From positions 1-15,599 of the forward strand of contig DAHWBL010000290.1 of the NCBI GenBank assembly GCA_027323595.1: a stretch of 15,599 nucleotides of DNA. Reading direction: 5' to 3'. The first letter of the stretch is position 1. The number at the start of each line of letters is the position of its first letter. Below are positions 7,319-14,051 of this stretch, piece by piece. This stretch comes from Acetobacteraceae bacterium (GTDB lineage: Bacteria > Pseudomonadota > Alphaproteobacteria > Acetobacterales > Acetobacteraceae). Both the position numbers and the translations under genes were made by a program. The notes beneath the pieces were generated by a model that saw nothing but the letters and a program-made list of their open reading frames with translations, made no database searches and was not told where the DNA came from.

Positions 7319-7902
7319 GCCGCCAACACGGCGCCACCGTCGCCGGTCTGGCCTGCCTCGCCGCCGCGCTGGCCGGGTTCGGCTGGTTCCTCCGCCTGGT
7401 CGATCGGCGCGACGCCGCCCCACCACCGGCCTGCCGCGCCATCGTCGCACTGACCGGCGGGGCGGGGCGCATCGAGGCCGCGCTGCGCCTGTTCGCCGCG
7501 CGCCCCGGCGCCAGCTTGCTGATCTCGGGCGTGCCGGCCAATGTCTCGCTCGACACGCTGGCCCGGCGCGCGCAGCTCGATCCGGCCGATCGCGCCGGCG
7601 CGATCCGACTGGGCCACGCCGCCACCACAACCCGCGGCAACGTCGCCGAAATCGCCGCCTGGCTCGGCGCCGCCGGCGCATCAGGACATGACACCTGCCT
7701 CACCGTGGTCACCTCGGATTATCACATGCCCCGCGCCCTGCTCGAACTCCGCCGCGCCCTGCCCGGCATCGACCTCGTCGCCGCCCCCAGCGGCGCGCCC
7801 GAGACCCATCGCTGGCGCCGCCTGCTCGGCGAATACGGCAAATTCCTGATCGCCGCCGCCGGCCTGTCGTTCCTCGAACCCGAGCGGGCGGGACGGCCAT
7901 GA
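7315..7902 (+). CDS. YdcF/ElyC-like DUF218 membrane-anchored protein
   Basis: This 195-residue protein has an N-terminal membrane anchor (about 8-27) and a DUF218 domain outside the cytoplasm. Family signatures are IVALTGGAGRIEAAL (43-57), LLISGV (68-73), TRGNVAEI (106-113) and VVTSDYHMPRALLEL (131-145). E. coli ElyC (YcbC), of this family, is linked to envelope and peptidoglycan homeostasis; the biochemical activity is not firmly known. The start ATG overlaps the ftsX stop and its own stop overlaps the plsC ATG, so it is translationally coupled within the ftsEX operon, which supports an envelope role. Confidence 0.88.
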   Translation: MSRQHGATVAGLACLAAALAGFGWFLRLVDRRDAAPPPACRAIVALTGGAGRIEAALRLFAARPGASLLISGVPANVSLDTLARRAQLDPADRAGAIRLGHAATTTRGNVAEIAAWLGAAGASGHDTCLTVVTSDYHMPRALLELRRALPGIDLVAAPSGAPETHRWRRLLGEYGKFLIAAAGLSFLEPERAGRP

Positions 7903-8633
7903 ACCGGGCCCGCGCCATCGTGTTCGCGCTCGCCTTCTATCTGGGCACCACCGTGTTCGCGCTGGGCATCGGCGTCATCGTGTGGCTGCTGCTGCCGCGC
8001 GCGGCGGTGGCGGCGGTGCGGCTGTGGGCCCGCGCGATGCTCGCCGCGGCAACCGTCATCCTGGGCATCAAGGTGCGGGTCAGCGGCCGCGAGCACCTGC
8101 CCGCCGGCCCGGCGCTGATCGCCTCGCAGCACCGCTCCGCCTTCGACACGCTGATCTGGTTCATGCTGGTGCCGATGCCGTCCTACGTGATGAAGCGCGA
8201 GCTGATCCGCATTCCGGTGTTCGGCCAGGTCGCCCGCGCCGCCGGCATGATCGCGGTGGACCGCGCCGGCGGCAGCGGCGCCATGCGTGCCCTGCTCGCC
8301 GCGGTGCGCGCCGCCATCGCCGCCGACCGCCAGGTGGTCATCTTCCCCGAGGGCACCCGGGTACGCGCCGGCCAGCATGTCGCGCCGCAGCCCGGCATCG
8401 TCGCGCTGGCCACCGCCACCGGCCTGCCGGTGATCCCGGTCGCCACCGATTCCGGCCGCTGCTGGGGCCGCGGCCTGTTCGACAAGCATGCCGGCACGAT
8501 CCACATCGCCATCGGCCCGCCGATCCCCCCCGGCCTGCGGCGCGAGGCGCTGCTCGGCGCGCTCACCACCGCCTGGGAGGGGCTCGAACCGGGCCTGTCC
8601 GCGCCCGCCGGCACCGGTGATCCCTGTGGATAA
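7899..8633 (+). CDS. plsC: 1-acyl-sn-glycerol-3-phosphate acyltransferase (PlsC family)
   Basis: This 244-residue membrane acyltransferase makes phosphatidic acid from lysophosphatidic acid. It has an N-terminal membrane segment (about 8-32), the catalytic H-x4-D box HRSAFD (78-83), motif II MKRELIRIPVFG (98-109), the glycerol-phosphate binding motif FPEGTR (149-154), and LPVIPVATDSG as the fourth conserved block. A relative with another acyl acceptor, such as an ornithine-lipid OlsA type, cannot be excluded. The ATG overlaps the previous stop by 4 nt. It is the last gene of the ftsEX run: its stop codon lies in a perfect DnaA-box 9-mer and a 261-bp gap follows. Confidence 0.9.
   Translation: MNRARAIVFALAFYLGTTVFALGIGVIVWLLLPRAAVAAVRLWARAMLAAATVILGIKVRVSGREHLPAGPALIASQHRSAFDTLIWFMLVPMPSYVMKRELIRIPVFGQVARAAGMIAVDRAGGSGAMRALLAAVRAAIAADRQVVIFPEGTRVRAGQHVAPQPGIVALATATGLPVIPVATDSGRCWGRGLFDKHAGTIHIAIGPPIPPGLRREALLGALTTAWEGLEPGLSAPAGTGDPCG
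8625..8633 (-). promoter_or_regulatory. Perfect DnaA-box consensus at the plsC stop codon
   Basis: TGTGGATAA, the complement of TTATCCACA, ends with the TAA stop of plsC. It is identical in sequence and orientation to the copy at the marR start. It stands alone without neighbouring boxes or an AT-rich unwinding region, so it is not an origin by itself. Confidence 0.4.
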
Positions 8634-8894
8634 ATCTGGGGACCGATCCCGCCCGTCGCGGCGCGCGCGCACCCGCCAGGCGGGCCGCGCGGTCAAGGGA
8701 ACAAGCCGGAAACACCAGCATGTTCCCATGCCCGTGCCGATTTTCCCGGCCACCGGCGCGGGCTTTCCCATCGCCACCCCACGGACCTGTGCGAAATCGG
8801 ATAAATCCTTGCGCCGTCTCACTTTCTCGTGTCCGCCGCCGTCCGGGGTGTGGACGAAGCGCGGCCACGCCCCGCGCCACCGGGGAGCCATCGC
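8634..8894. other. Intergenic region between plsC and the DUF2125 gene
   Basis: These 261 bp carry no convincing gene. They hold a GC hairpin (CCCGC at 8672-8676 against GCGGG at 8680-8684, flanked by alternating GC runs that can extend it) and a spaced inverted repeat at 8697-8727. A short AT-richer patch around 8790-8810 includes GATAAAT. I find no clear -35/-10 pair for the downstream gene, although it probably has its own promoter. Confidence 0.5.
8697..8727. repeat. Spaced inverted repeat GGGAACA / TGTTCCC
   Basis: GGGAACA (8697-8703) and TGTTCCC (8721-8727) are perfect complements separated by 17 nt. The spacing between arm centres is about 24 bp, a little over two helical turns. It could be an operator for a dimeric regulator upstream of the DUF2125 gene, or a hairpin in the plsC 3' region. 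No T-run follows, so it is not a classical terminator. Confidence 0.45.
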
Positions 8895-9899
8895 ATGTCG
8901 CGCCGCCTGCGCCTGTCGCTGATCGGCCTCGCCGGCCTCGCGGTCCTGCACACCGCCGCCTGGGCGTGGGCCGCCGGGCGGCTGGCCGCCGTCGCCGATG
9001 GCTGGCTCGCGGCCGAGCGCGCGCGCGGCATCACCATCGCCGCCGACCCGCCGAGTCGCGGCGGCTGGCCGTTCGGCGTCACCCTCACCTGGCCCGACAT
9101 GGCGATCACCGACCCGGCGGTGCCGCTCGCCTGGACCGGCTCGCGCATCAGCCTCGCCGCCAGCCTGCTGCATCCGCGCCGCGCCACGCTGCGCCTCGAT
9201 GGTCCGCAAAGCCTCCGTCTGGGCACGCTGCCGCCGCTCGCGATCACCGCCGAGAGCCTCGATCTGGGCGTGCGGATCGGCCTGGACGGGCGCGCCCACG
9301 GCGCCGGCCTCACCGCGCGCGGCCTGCGGATCGCCGGCGCCGACACCGCGCTCGGCATCGCCTCGCTGTCGCTCAGCGGCGACTCCGACCAGCATTTCGC
9401 GCTGCACGCGGACGACATCACGCTGCCGGGCTCGCCACCGGCAGGGCTCGGCCTGCCCGCCTGGCCGCTCGGCCCGGCCATCGCCCGGCTTGGGCTCGAT
9501 TTCAGCCTGACCGGCGGCCTGCCCACCGCACCGCGCGCCACGGCTGCGTGGATGCGCGCCTGGCGGCAGGCCGGCGGCGCTCTGGCCATCGACCATCTGA
9601 TCCTGGACTGGGGGCCGCTCGACCTGTCCGCGCAAGGCCGCCTCGCCGCCGACCCGACCGGTCAGCCGATCGCCAGCCTGCACAGCGCGATCAGCGGCTG
9701 GTCGGAAACGGCCGACGCGCTGGCCGCCGCCGGCCTGCTCCCCGCCCAGGCCTTGCGACCGGCCAAGCTGGCGCTGTCGGTGATGGCGCACCGCGACGCG
9801 CCCGGCGGACCGAGCACCGTCGAGCTGCCGCTCAGCCTCGATGACGGCGTGCTGTCGATGCGACGGGTGCCGCTCGCGCGGCTGCCGCCGCTGCCCTGA
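8895..9899 (+). CDS. DUF2125-type exported protein
   Basis: This 334-residue protein has a basic N-terminus and one hydrophobic segment (about 6-27), which can serve as signal peptide or anchor. Then comes the arrangement typical of alphaproteobacterial DUF2125 proteins: a helix leading to RGGWPFGVTLTWPDM (about 53-67), followed by many beta strands of the LDLGVRIGLDG type. The remainder is repetitive, beta-rich and mainly periplasmic. The function is unknown; the size and build recall AsmA-like envelope proteins, which is only an impression. The ATG at 8895 has GGGGAG 7 nt upstream (8882-8887). An in-frame upstream start at 8829 would put charged residues before the signal segment and is less likely. 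It converges on the XRE gene with 22 bp between stops. Confidence 0.8.
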   Translation: MSRRLRLSLIGLAGLAVLHTAAWAWAAGRLAAVADGWLAAERARGITIAADPPSRGGWPFGVTLTWPDMAITDPAVPLAWTGSRISLAASLLHPRRATLRLDGPQSLRLGTLPPLAITAESLDLGVRIGLDGRAHGAGLTARGLRIAGADTALGIASLSLSGDSDQHFALHADDITLPGSPPAGLGLPAWPLGPAIARLGLDFSLTGGLPTAPRATAAWMRAWRQAGGALAIDHLILDWGPLDLSAQGRLAADPTGQPIASLHSAISGWSETADALAAAGLLPAQALRPAKLALSVMAHRDAPGGPSTVELPLSLDDGVLSMRRVPLARLPPLP

Positions 9900-9921
9900 T
9901 CGTCGGGCCTGACCGCCGGGT

Positions 9922-10356
9922 TCAGAAGCCGCCGGTGGCCAGCGCGCGGGCCATCTGGCTCAGGGCCAACTGGTGCTTCTCGTTGTCGATCGCCGCGAAA
10001 TTGCGCGCCAGCTCCAGGCACATGCGCTGCCGCGGCGTCGCCTCGGCCTGCTCCTCCACGCCGCCCAGCCCCTCGAAGAACCAGGCCACCGGAATGCTCA
10101 GAACCTGCGCGATCTCGAACAGACGGCCGGCCGAGATCCGGTTCAGCCCGCGCTCATATTTGTGCGCCTGCTGGTAGGTGACGCCGATCATCTGCGCCAG
10201 TTGCTGCTGCGACAGCCCCAGCATGACGCGGCGCTCGCGAATCCGCGCGCCCACCTGCCGATCCACCAGCCCGGCGCGCCCGATCGCTGGCTCACCGTCC
10301 GCCGCGACCGGGTTGCCTTCGACGTAACGCTGATAGCTGCCCAACTCGACCCCCAT
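9922..10356 (-). CDS. XRE-family helix-turn-helix regulator
   Basis: This 144-residue DNA-binding protein has an HTH_3 domain at about residues 34-90: VGARIRERRVMLGLSQQQLA, then MIGVTYQQAHKYERGLNRIS and LFEIAQVLSIPVAWFFEGL. The C-terminal part is acidic, then helical. The Q-QA-HKYE recognition helix with R-I is typical of a group common in Acetobacteraceae and Rhizobiales. I chose the ATG at 10356 because the sequence beyond it has many A/T-ending codons, unlike the gene body. An in-frame ATG at 10404 would add 16 residues. It lies behind phaR on the same strand and could be co-transcribed, but its targets are unknown. Confidence 0.8.
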   Translation of the reverse strand: MGVELGSYQRYVEGNPVAADGEPAIGRAGLVDRQVGARIRERRVMLGLSQQQLAQMIGVTYQQAHKYERGLNRISAGRLFEIAQVLSIPVAWFFEGLGGVEEQAEATPRQRMCLELARNFAAIDNEKHQLALSQMARALATGGF

Positions 10357-10437
10357 GACATGCGCAATGCTGCATAGCGGAATCGCCGCACCGACGGAAA
10401 ACATTTCCCGTATCACGCGCAATAAAGTGATGTCGAT

Positions 10438-10461
10438 GAAACCAGCCGGGAAACCAGCCGG
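10438..10461. repeat. Two tandem copies of a 12-bp unit behind phaR
   Basis: GAAACCAGCCGG occurs twice without a gap, at 10438-10449 and 10450-10461, just after the phaR stop codon and before the XRE gene. It may be a recent duplication by slippage or two adjacent binding sites. No further copy was noticed in the window. Confidence 0.7.
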
Positions 10462-10481
10462 CGGCTCAGCCCTTCGCCGGC
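10457..10481 (-). terminator. Weak hairpin over the phaR stop codon
   Basis: GCCGGCG (10457-10463) and CGCCGGC (10475-10481) can form a 7-bp GC stem around the stop codon. On the minus strand only short T-runs (TGGTTTC, twice) follow, so termination is likely to be partial at best. Confidence 0.25.
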
Positions 10482-11086
10482 CGGCCCGCCGCCGCCAGCT
10501 CGCCGCGCAGTTGCGCCAGTTCGCCACGCAGCCGCTCGATCTCACCCAGCAGCGCCTCCTGGCCGGCGTGATCGAGGTCGGCGGACGCCTCGCCCTCGCC
10601 ACCGGGAGCGCGGTAGAACGGCGCGAACAGCCCCATCGCGCGTTCCATCATGGCCATGTTCTGCCGCCCCACCTCGTCCATGCCGAAGGGAAAGAAATTG
10701 CCCATCGTCTTCTGCATGGTGTCGCGAAGCTGCTGCTGCTGCTCGGCGAAATGCGACATCGTCTGTTCCAGATAGCGCGGCACCAGGGTCTGCATGCTGT
10801 CGCCATAGAAGCCGATCAGATGGCGCAGGAAATTGGTCGGCAGCAGCGCCCGGCCCTTGCTTTCCTCGTCCACGATGATCTGCGTCAGCACCCCGCGGGT
10901 GATGTCGTCGCCCGATTTCGCGTCATACACCACGAAATCGCGCCCAGCCCGCACCATTTCGGCCAGATTTTCGAGCGTTATGTAACTCGACGTCTCGGTA
11001 TTATAGAGGCGCCGGTTGGCGTATTTCTTCACCACCACAGGAGGCGCGGGCGATGCGTCTGGCGCGGGGCGTTCGATGTCGGTCAT
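10466..11086 (-). CDS. phaR: Polyhydroxyalkanoate synthesis repressor PhaR
   Basis: PhaR binds both DNA and PHA polymer; when granules form, it leaves the DNA and phasin and pha genes are derepressed. This 206-residue protein has the hallmark N-terminal domain VVVKKYANRRLYNTETSSYI (about 17-36), continuing ITLENLAEMVRAGRDFVVYD and ending ILVDE-like as IIVDEE (70-75). The PHB-accumulation segment NFLRHLIGFYGDSMQTLVPR follows, then a Met/Gln-rich middle part and a C-terminal coiled coil (EALLGEIERLRGELAQLRG, about 177-195). I start at ATG 11086 rather than an in-frame ATG at 11143 because the family begins shortly before the KKYANRRLYNT motif. It is divergent from the small PHA gene, so the intergenic region is its likely target. 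Confidence 0.93.
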   Translation of the reverse strand: MTDIERPAPDASPAPPVVVKKYANRRLYNTETSSYITLENLAEMVRAGRDFVVYDAKSGDDITRGVLTQIIVDEESKGRALLPTNFLRHLIGFYGDSMQTLVPRYLEQTMSHFAEQQQQLRDTMQKTMGNFFPFGMDEVGRQNMAMMERAMGLFAPFYRAPGGEGEASADLDHAGQEALLGEIERLRGELAQLRGELAAAGRPAKG

Positions 11087-11159
11087 GCGGCTGATCCATC
11101 CCTTGGTTCGGTGGTCCCGGGCGAGCAGCCATATCGTCGCCACCAGCGGGGAAACATGT

Positions 11160-11184
11160 CATGCTATCACGCAGGTGCAGCATG
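11160..11184. promoter_or_regulatory. Inverted repeat at the start of the PHA operon, candidate PhaR operator
   Basis: CATGCT (11160-11165) and AGCATG (11179-11184) are perfect complements 13 nt apart. The site covers the proposed ribosome binding site and the start codon of the small coiled-coil gene and contains GGTGCAGC (11174-11181). PhaR proteins of other alphaproteobacteria are reported to bind TGC/GCA-rich sequences, and this region has several. TGCTATCAC (11162-11170) also resembles an extended -10 element, but no -35 is visible. Confidence 0.4.
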
Positions 11185-11195
11185 GTCAGCATGGT
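11178..11195. repeat. Tandem 9-bp duplication containing the start codon
   Basis: CAGCATGGT occurs twice in direct contact (11178-11186 and 11187-11195). Each copy carries an ATG in the same frame, so the small PHA gene has two start codons three codons apart. Confidence 0.8.
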
Positions 11196-11673
11196 TCGCG
11201 AACGCCAGAAAATTCCGCCTCACGATGCCCCGACCCCAGGCCAGGCCGCGTCGGCCTGGGCCGAGGCCGGACCCGACGCGCCCACCCAGGCCGGCGAGCC
11301 ACCGCAGGGCGCGCCCACCACCGCGCTCCCCACCACGGCGCTCACCGACTGGATCACCCTGTGGCACAGCGAATTGAGCGCGCTCGCCGCCGACCGGGAA
11401 CTGCGCGAGGCCACCCAGGCGCTGATCGCGCTGTGGGCGAGCGCCGCGCACGGCCTCGCCGCCACCCTCGCCGCGCGCCCCGATGACCGATCGCCCGGAC
11501 GCCCCCGGCCCGCTGAACCGGCGCGGCCCGCGCCCGCTGCTGCTGCATCTGCTGATGGCGATGACAGCGCCGAGCTCGCCCGGCTGCGCGCCCGCCTGGC
11601 CGAACTGGAATCCCGCATCGCCGAGCTGGAACGCCCCCGGCCCGCCCGACCCGGCCGATCCGCCCCCGCCTGA
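11182..11673 (+). CDS. Small coiled-coil protein upstream of phaC, possible PHA synthase subunit
   Basis: This protein has 163 residues from ATG 11182, which has CAGG 6 nt upstream; ATGs at 11161 and 11191 are alternatives. After a disordered Pro/Ala-rich N-terminus comes a helical segment DWITLWHSELSALAADRELR (56-75) continuing to LIALWASAA, then a Pro/Ala linker. The C-terminal coiled coil is SAELARLRARLAELESRIAE (129-148). I do not recognise a named family. Size, position and build (amphipathic helices with Trp, then a terminal coiled coil) recall the small PhaR/PhaE subunits of class IV/III synthases or a phasin-like granule protein. It overlaps the phaC frame by up to 191 nt. The function is inferred from context only. 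Confidence 0.7.
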   Translation: MVSMVRERQKIPPHDAPTPGQAASAWAEAGPDAPTQAGEPPQGAPTTALPTTALTDWITLWHSELSALAADRELREATQALIALWASAAHGLAATLAARPDDRSPGRPRPAEPARPAPAAAASADGDDSAELARLRARLAELESRIAELERPRPARPGRSAPA

Positions 11674-12700
11674 ACTACCTGCCGGGCTCGATCCCGCGCT
11701 GCTCGCCGGCATCGCCGCCTATCGCCGCCACCCCTACCACCGCGACCTGCCCGACCCGCCGGCGCTGTGGCAGGAGGGCAGCGCCCGGCTGCTCGATTAC
11801 GGCGCCGACCTGCCCGCCGGCGCGCCGACCCTGCTGGTGGTGCCCAGCCTGATCAACCGGGCCTACGTGCTCGATCTCGCCCCCGGCCGCTCGGGCATGC
11901 GCTACCTCGCCGGCCAGGGCATCCGCCCGCTGCTGCTCGACTGGGGCTGGCCGGACGCGGCGGAGCGGCGCTTCACCCTCACCGATCTGGTCGCCGGCCG
12001 GCTGGAGCGCGCGCTGCTCGCCGCCGTCGCCGCCACCAGGGCCAAGGTGGCGCTGGCCGGCTACTGCATGGGCGGGCTGCTCGCGGTCGCCGCCGCCGGC
12101 CGACGGGGCGATCTGGTCGGCGCGCTCGCCCTGCTGGCGGTGCCGTGGGATTTCCACGCCGGGCTGTCCGCCGAGCAGCGCGCGCTGCTGCCGCAGTTGC
12201 GCGCCATGGTCGCCGGCGCCTGCGCGCTCACCGGCGCACTGCCGGTGGACCTGCTGCAATATCTGTTCGCCATGCAGGACCCCGCCGCCATCGCGGCGAA
12301 ATTCCGCAGCTTCGGCGCGATGGCGCAGAACAGCGCGCGGGCGCGGCAGTTCGTCGCGCTGGAGGACTGGCTGAATGACGGTGTGCCGCTGCCCGCCCCG
12401 ATCGCCGAGGAGGTGTTCGCCGGCTGGTACGAGGCCAACAGCCCCGCCGCCGGCACCTGGCGCATCGCCGGGCTGCCGGTCGATACGGCGCGGCTGGCCA
12501 TGCCCTGCCTGGTCGCGGTGCCGGCGGCGGACCGCATCGTGCCCCCCGCCTCGGCGCTGGCGCTGGCCACGCTGATCGCGCACGCACACGTGCTGCGCCC
12601 CGGCGCGGGCCATATCGGCATGGCCACCGGCGCACGCGCCGGCAGCCATCTGTGGCGACCGCTGGCGGAATGGCTGCGCACCGTCTGGCCGGCTGGTTGA
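11483..12700 (+). CDS. phaC: Short PhaC-like polyhydroxyalkanoate synthase (alpha/beta hydrolase fold)
   Basis: The protein has 405 residues from ATG 11483. The conserved part begins at about residue 65 and shows VVPSLINRAYVLDLAPGRS (119-137), then LLLDWGWP (150-157). The nucleophile box is GYCMGG with catalytic Cys195, the acid is Asp350 in PAADRIVPP, and the base is His377 in GAGHIGM. Cys instead of Ser in the box is the mark of PHA synthases. The core is about 340 residues, like class III/IV synthases and far shorter than class I (about 590). The start is uncertain: ATGs at 11483, 11555 and 11561 all lie inside the preceding gene and none has a ribosome binding site. Residues 1-26 (with GPRPLLLHLL) use preferred Leu codons and may be real; residues 28-63 are Pro/Trp-rich. 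phaA follows after 105 bp. Confidence 0.8.
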   Translation: MTDRPDAPGPLNRRGPRPLLLHLLMAMTAPSSPGCAPAWPNWNPASPSWNAPGPPDPADPPPPELPAGLDPALLAGIAAYRRHPYHRDLPDPPALWQEGSARLLDYGADLPAGAPTLLVVPSLINRAYVLDLAPGRSGMRYLAGQGIRPLLLDWGWPDAAERRFTLTDLVAGRLERALLAAVAATRAKVALAGYCMGGLLAVAAAGRRGDLVGALALLAVPWDFHAGLSAEQRALLPQLRAMVAGACALTGALPVDLLQYLFAMQDPAAIAAKFRSFGAMAQNSARARQFVALEDWLNDGVPLPAPIAEEVFAGWYEANSPAAGTWRIAGLPVDTARLAMPCLVAVPAADRIVPPASALALATLIAHAHVLRPGAGHIGMATGARAGSHLWRPLAEWLRTVWPAG

Positions 12701-12805
12701 TCCGCCGCCGGCACGGTATGGTCAGGGCTTGAGGCGCGGCCCGGCCACGCCCACCTCTTGGCGGCTCGACGCAGTTTCACGCAACAACAAAAGGAACCTG
12801 GGCGC

Positions 12806-13978
12806 ATGGACGACATCGTTATCGTTTCGGCGGCGCGCACGCCGGTCGGCAGCTTCAACGGCGCCTTCGCCACACTGCCCGCGCACGAACTCGGCCGCGT
12901 CGCCATCCTCGCCGCCCTGGCACAGGCAAAGCTCGAACCAGGCGAGGTGGACGAGGTGATCCTCGGCCAGGTGCTCGCCGCCGGCCATGGCCAGAACCCC
13001 GCCCGCCAGGCCGCCCACAATGCCGGCATCCCCGACGCGGCGACCGCGTTTGGCATCAACCAGGTCTGCGGCTCGGGCCTGCGCGCGGTGGCGCTGGCCG
13101 CCCAGCAGATCCGCACCGGCGAAAGCAGCGTCGTGCTCGCCGGCGGCCAGGAAAGCATGAGCCTGTCGCAGCACGCCGCCTATCTGCGCGCCGGCACCAA
13201 GATGGGCGACCTCGGCCTGATCGACACCATGATCAAGGACGGGCTGTGGGACGCCTTCAACGGCTATCACATGGGCATCACCGCCGAGAACGTCGCCCGC
13301 GCCTATCAGATCACCCGCGACGATCAGGACGCCCTCGCGCTCGCCAGCCAGCAAAAGGCGTCCGCGGCACAGAAATCCGGCCGTTTCGCCAGCGAAATCG
13401 CCGCGGTCACGGTGAAGTCCCGCAAGGGCGAATTGGTGGTGGAGAACGACGAATATATCCGCCACGACGCCTCGGCCGAGAGCATGGCCAAGCTGCGCCC
13501 CGCCTTCACCAAGGAAGGCACCGTCACCGCCGGCAACGCCTCGGGCATCAATGACGGCGCGGCGGTGCTCACGGTGATGAGCGCCGCCGAGGCCTCCCGC
13601 CGCGGCCTCACCCCGCTCGCGCGCATCGCCAGCTTCGCCACCGCCGGCGTCGATCCCGCGCTGATGGGCACCGGCCCGATCCCGTCCAGCCGCAAGGCGC
13701 TCGCCCGCGCCGGCTGGAAGCCCGAGGATCTCGATCTCATCGAGGCGAACGAGGCGTTCGCCGCGCAGGCCTGCGCGGTCAACAAGGATCTCGGCTGGGA
13801 CACCGCCAAGGTGAACGTCAATGGCGGCGCCATCGCCATCGGCCACCCGATCGGCGCCTCGGGCGCGCGCATCCTCACCACCCTGCTGCATGAGATGGTC
13901 CGCCGCGACGCCCGCAAGGGCCTGGCCACCCTGTGCATCGGCGGCGGCATGGGTGTCGCGATGTGCCTCGCCCGCTGA
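12806..13978 (+). CDS. phaA: Acetyl-CoA acetyltransferase (beta-ketothiolase)
   Basis: This 390-residue thiolase condenses two acetyl-CoA to acetoacetyl-CoA, the first step of polyhydroxybutyrate synthesis. It shows the acyl-accepting Cys88 in NQVCGSGLRAV, the motif VNVNGGAIAIGHPIGASGAR with His347, and the second catalytic Cys377 in CIGGGMG. The start DDIVIVSAARTPVGSFNGAF is standard. ATG 12806 has AAGGA at 12791-12795; a TTG at 12758 in frame is unlikely. The length matches the family. It follows phaC and ends before a terminator, which separates it from phaB. Degradative thiolases are similar, but the gene context supports the biosynthetic role. Confidence 0.95.
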   Translation: MDDIVIVSAARTPVGSFNGAFATLPAHELGRVAILAALAQAKLEPGEVDEVILGQVLAAGHGQNPARQAAHNAGIPDAATAFGINQVCGSGLRAVALAAQQIRTGESSVVLAGGQESMSLSQHAAYLRAGTKMGDLGLIDTMIKDGLWDAFNGYHMGITAENVARAYQITRDDQDALALASQQKASAAQKSGRFASEIAAVTVKSRKGELVVENDEYIRHDASAESMAKLRPAFTKEGTVTAGNASGINDGAAVLTVMSAAEASRRGLTPLARIASFATAGVDPALMGTGPIPSSRKALARAGWKPEDLDLIEANEAFAAQACAVNKDLGWDTAKVNVNGGAIAIGHPIGASGARILTTLLHEMVRRDARKGLATLCIGGGMGVAMCLAR

Positions 13979-14009
13979 GCCGGCCCACCTGGCCCGGCTG
14001 TCGGGACAA

Positions 14010-14043
14010 CGGCCACCGTCGTTCGGGCGGTGGCCGCTGTTTT
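14010..14043 (+). terminator. Rho-independent terminator behind phaA
   Basis: CGGCCACCG (14010-14018) pairs perfectly with CGGTGGCCG (14028-14036) around a 9-nt loop, and CTGTTTTC with four T follows (14040-14043). It should end the phaC-phaA transcript, at least in part, so phaB probably has its own promoter. Confidence 0.75.
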
Positions 14044-14051
14044 CGCCCATT

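Noticed and set aside
8625..8633. Replication origin suggested by DnaA boxes
   Set aside because: There is only one box at each of two distant sites, with no cluster, no AT-rich unwinding region and no dnaA, parA or hemE-type neighbours.
7722..9791. 689-codon open frame on the minus strand, antisense to plsC and DUF2125
   Set aside because: It is a by-product of high GC with few stop codons. Its peptide is rich in Arg, Gly, Gln and His without motifs, while the plus strand encodes recognisable proteins and gene boundaries.
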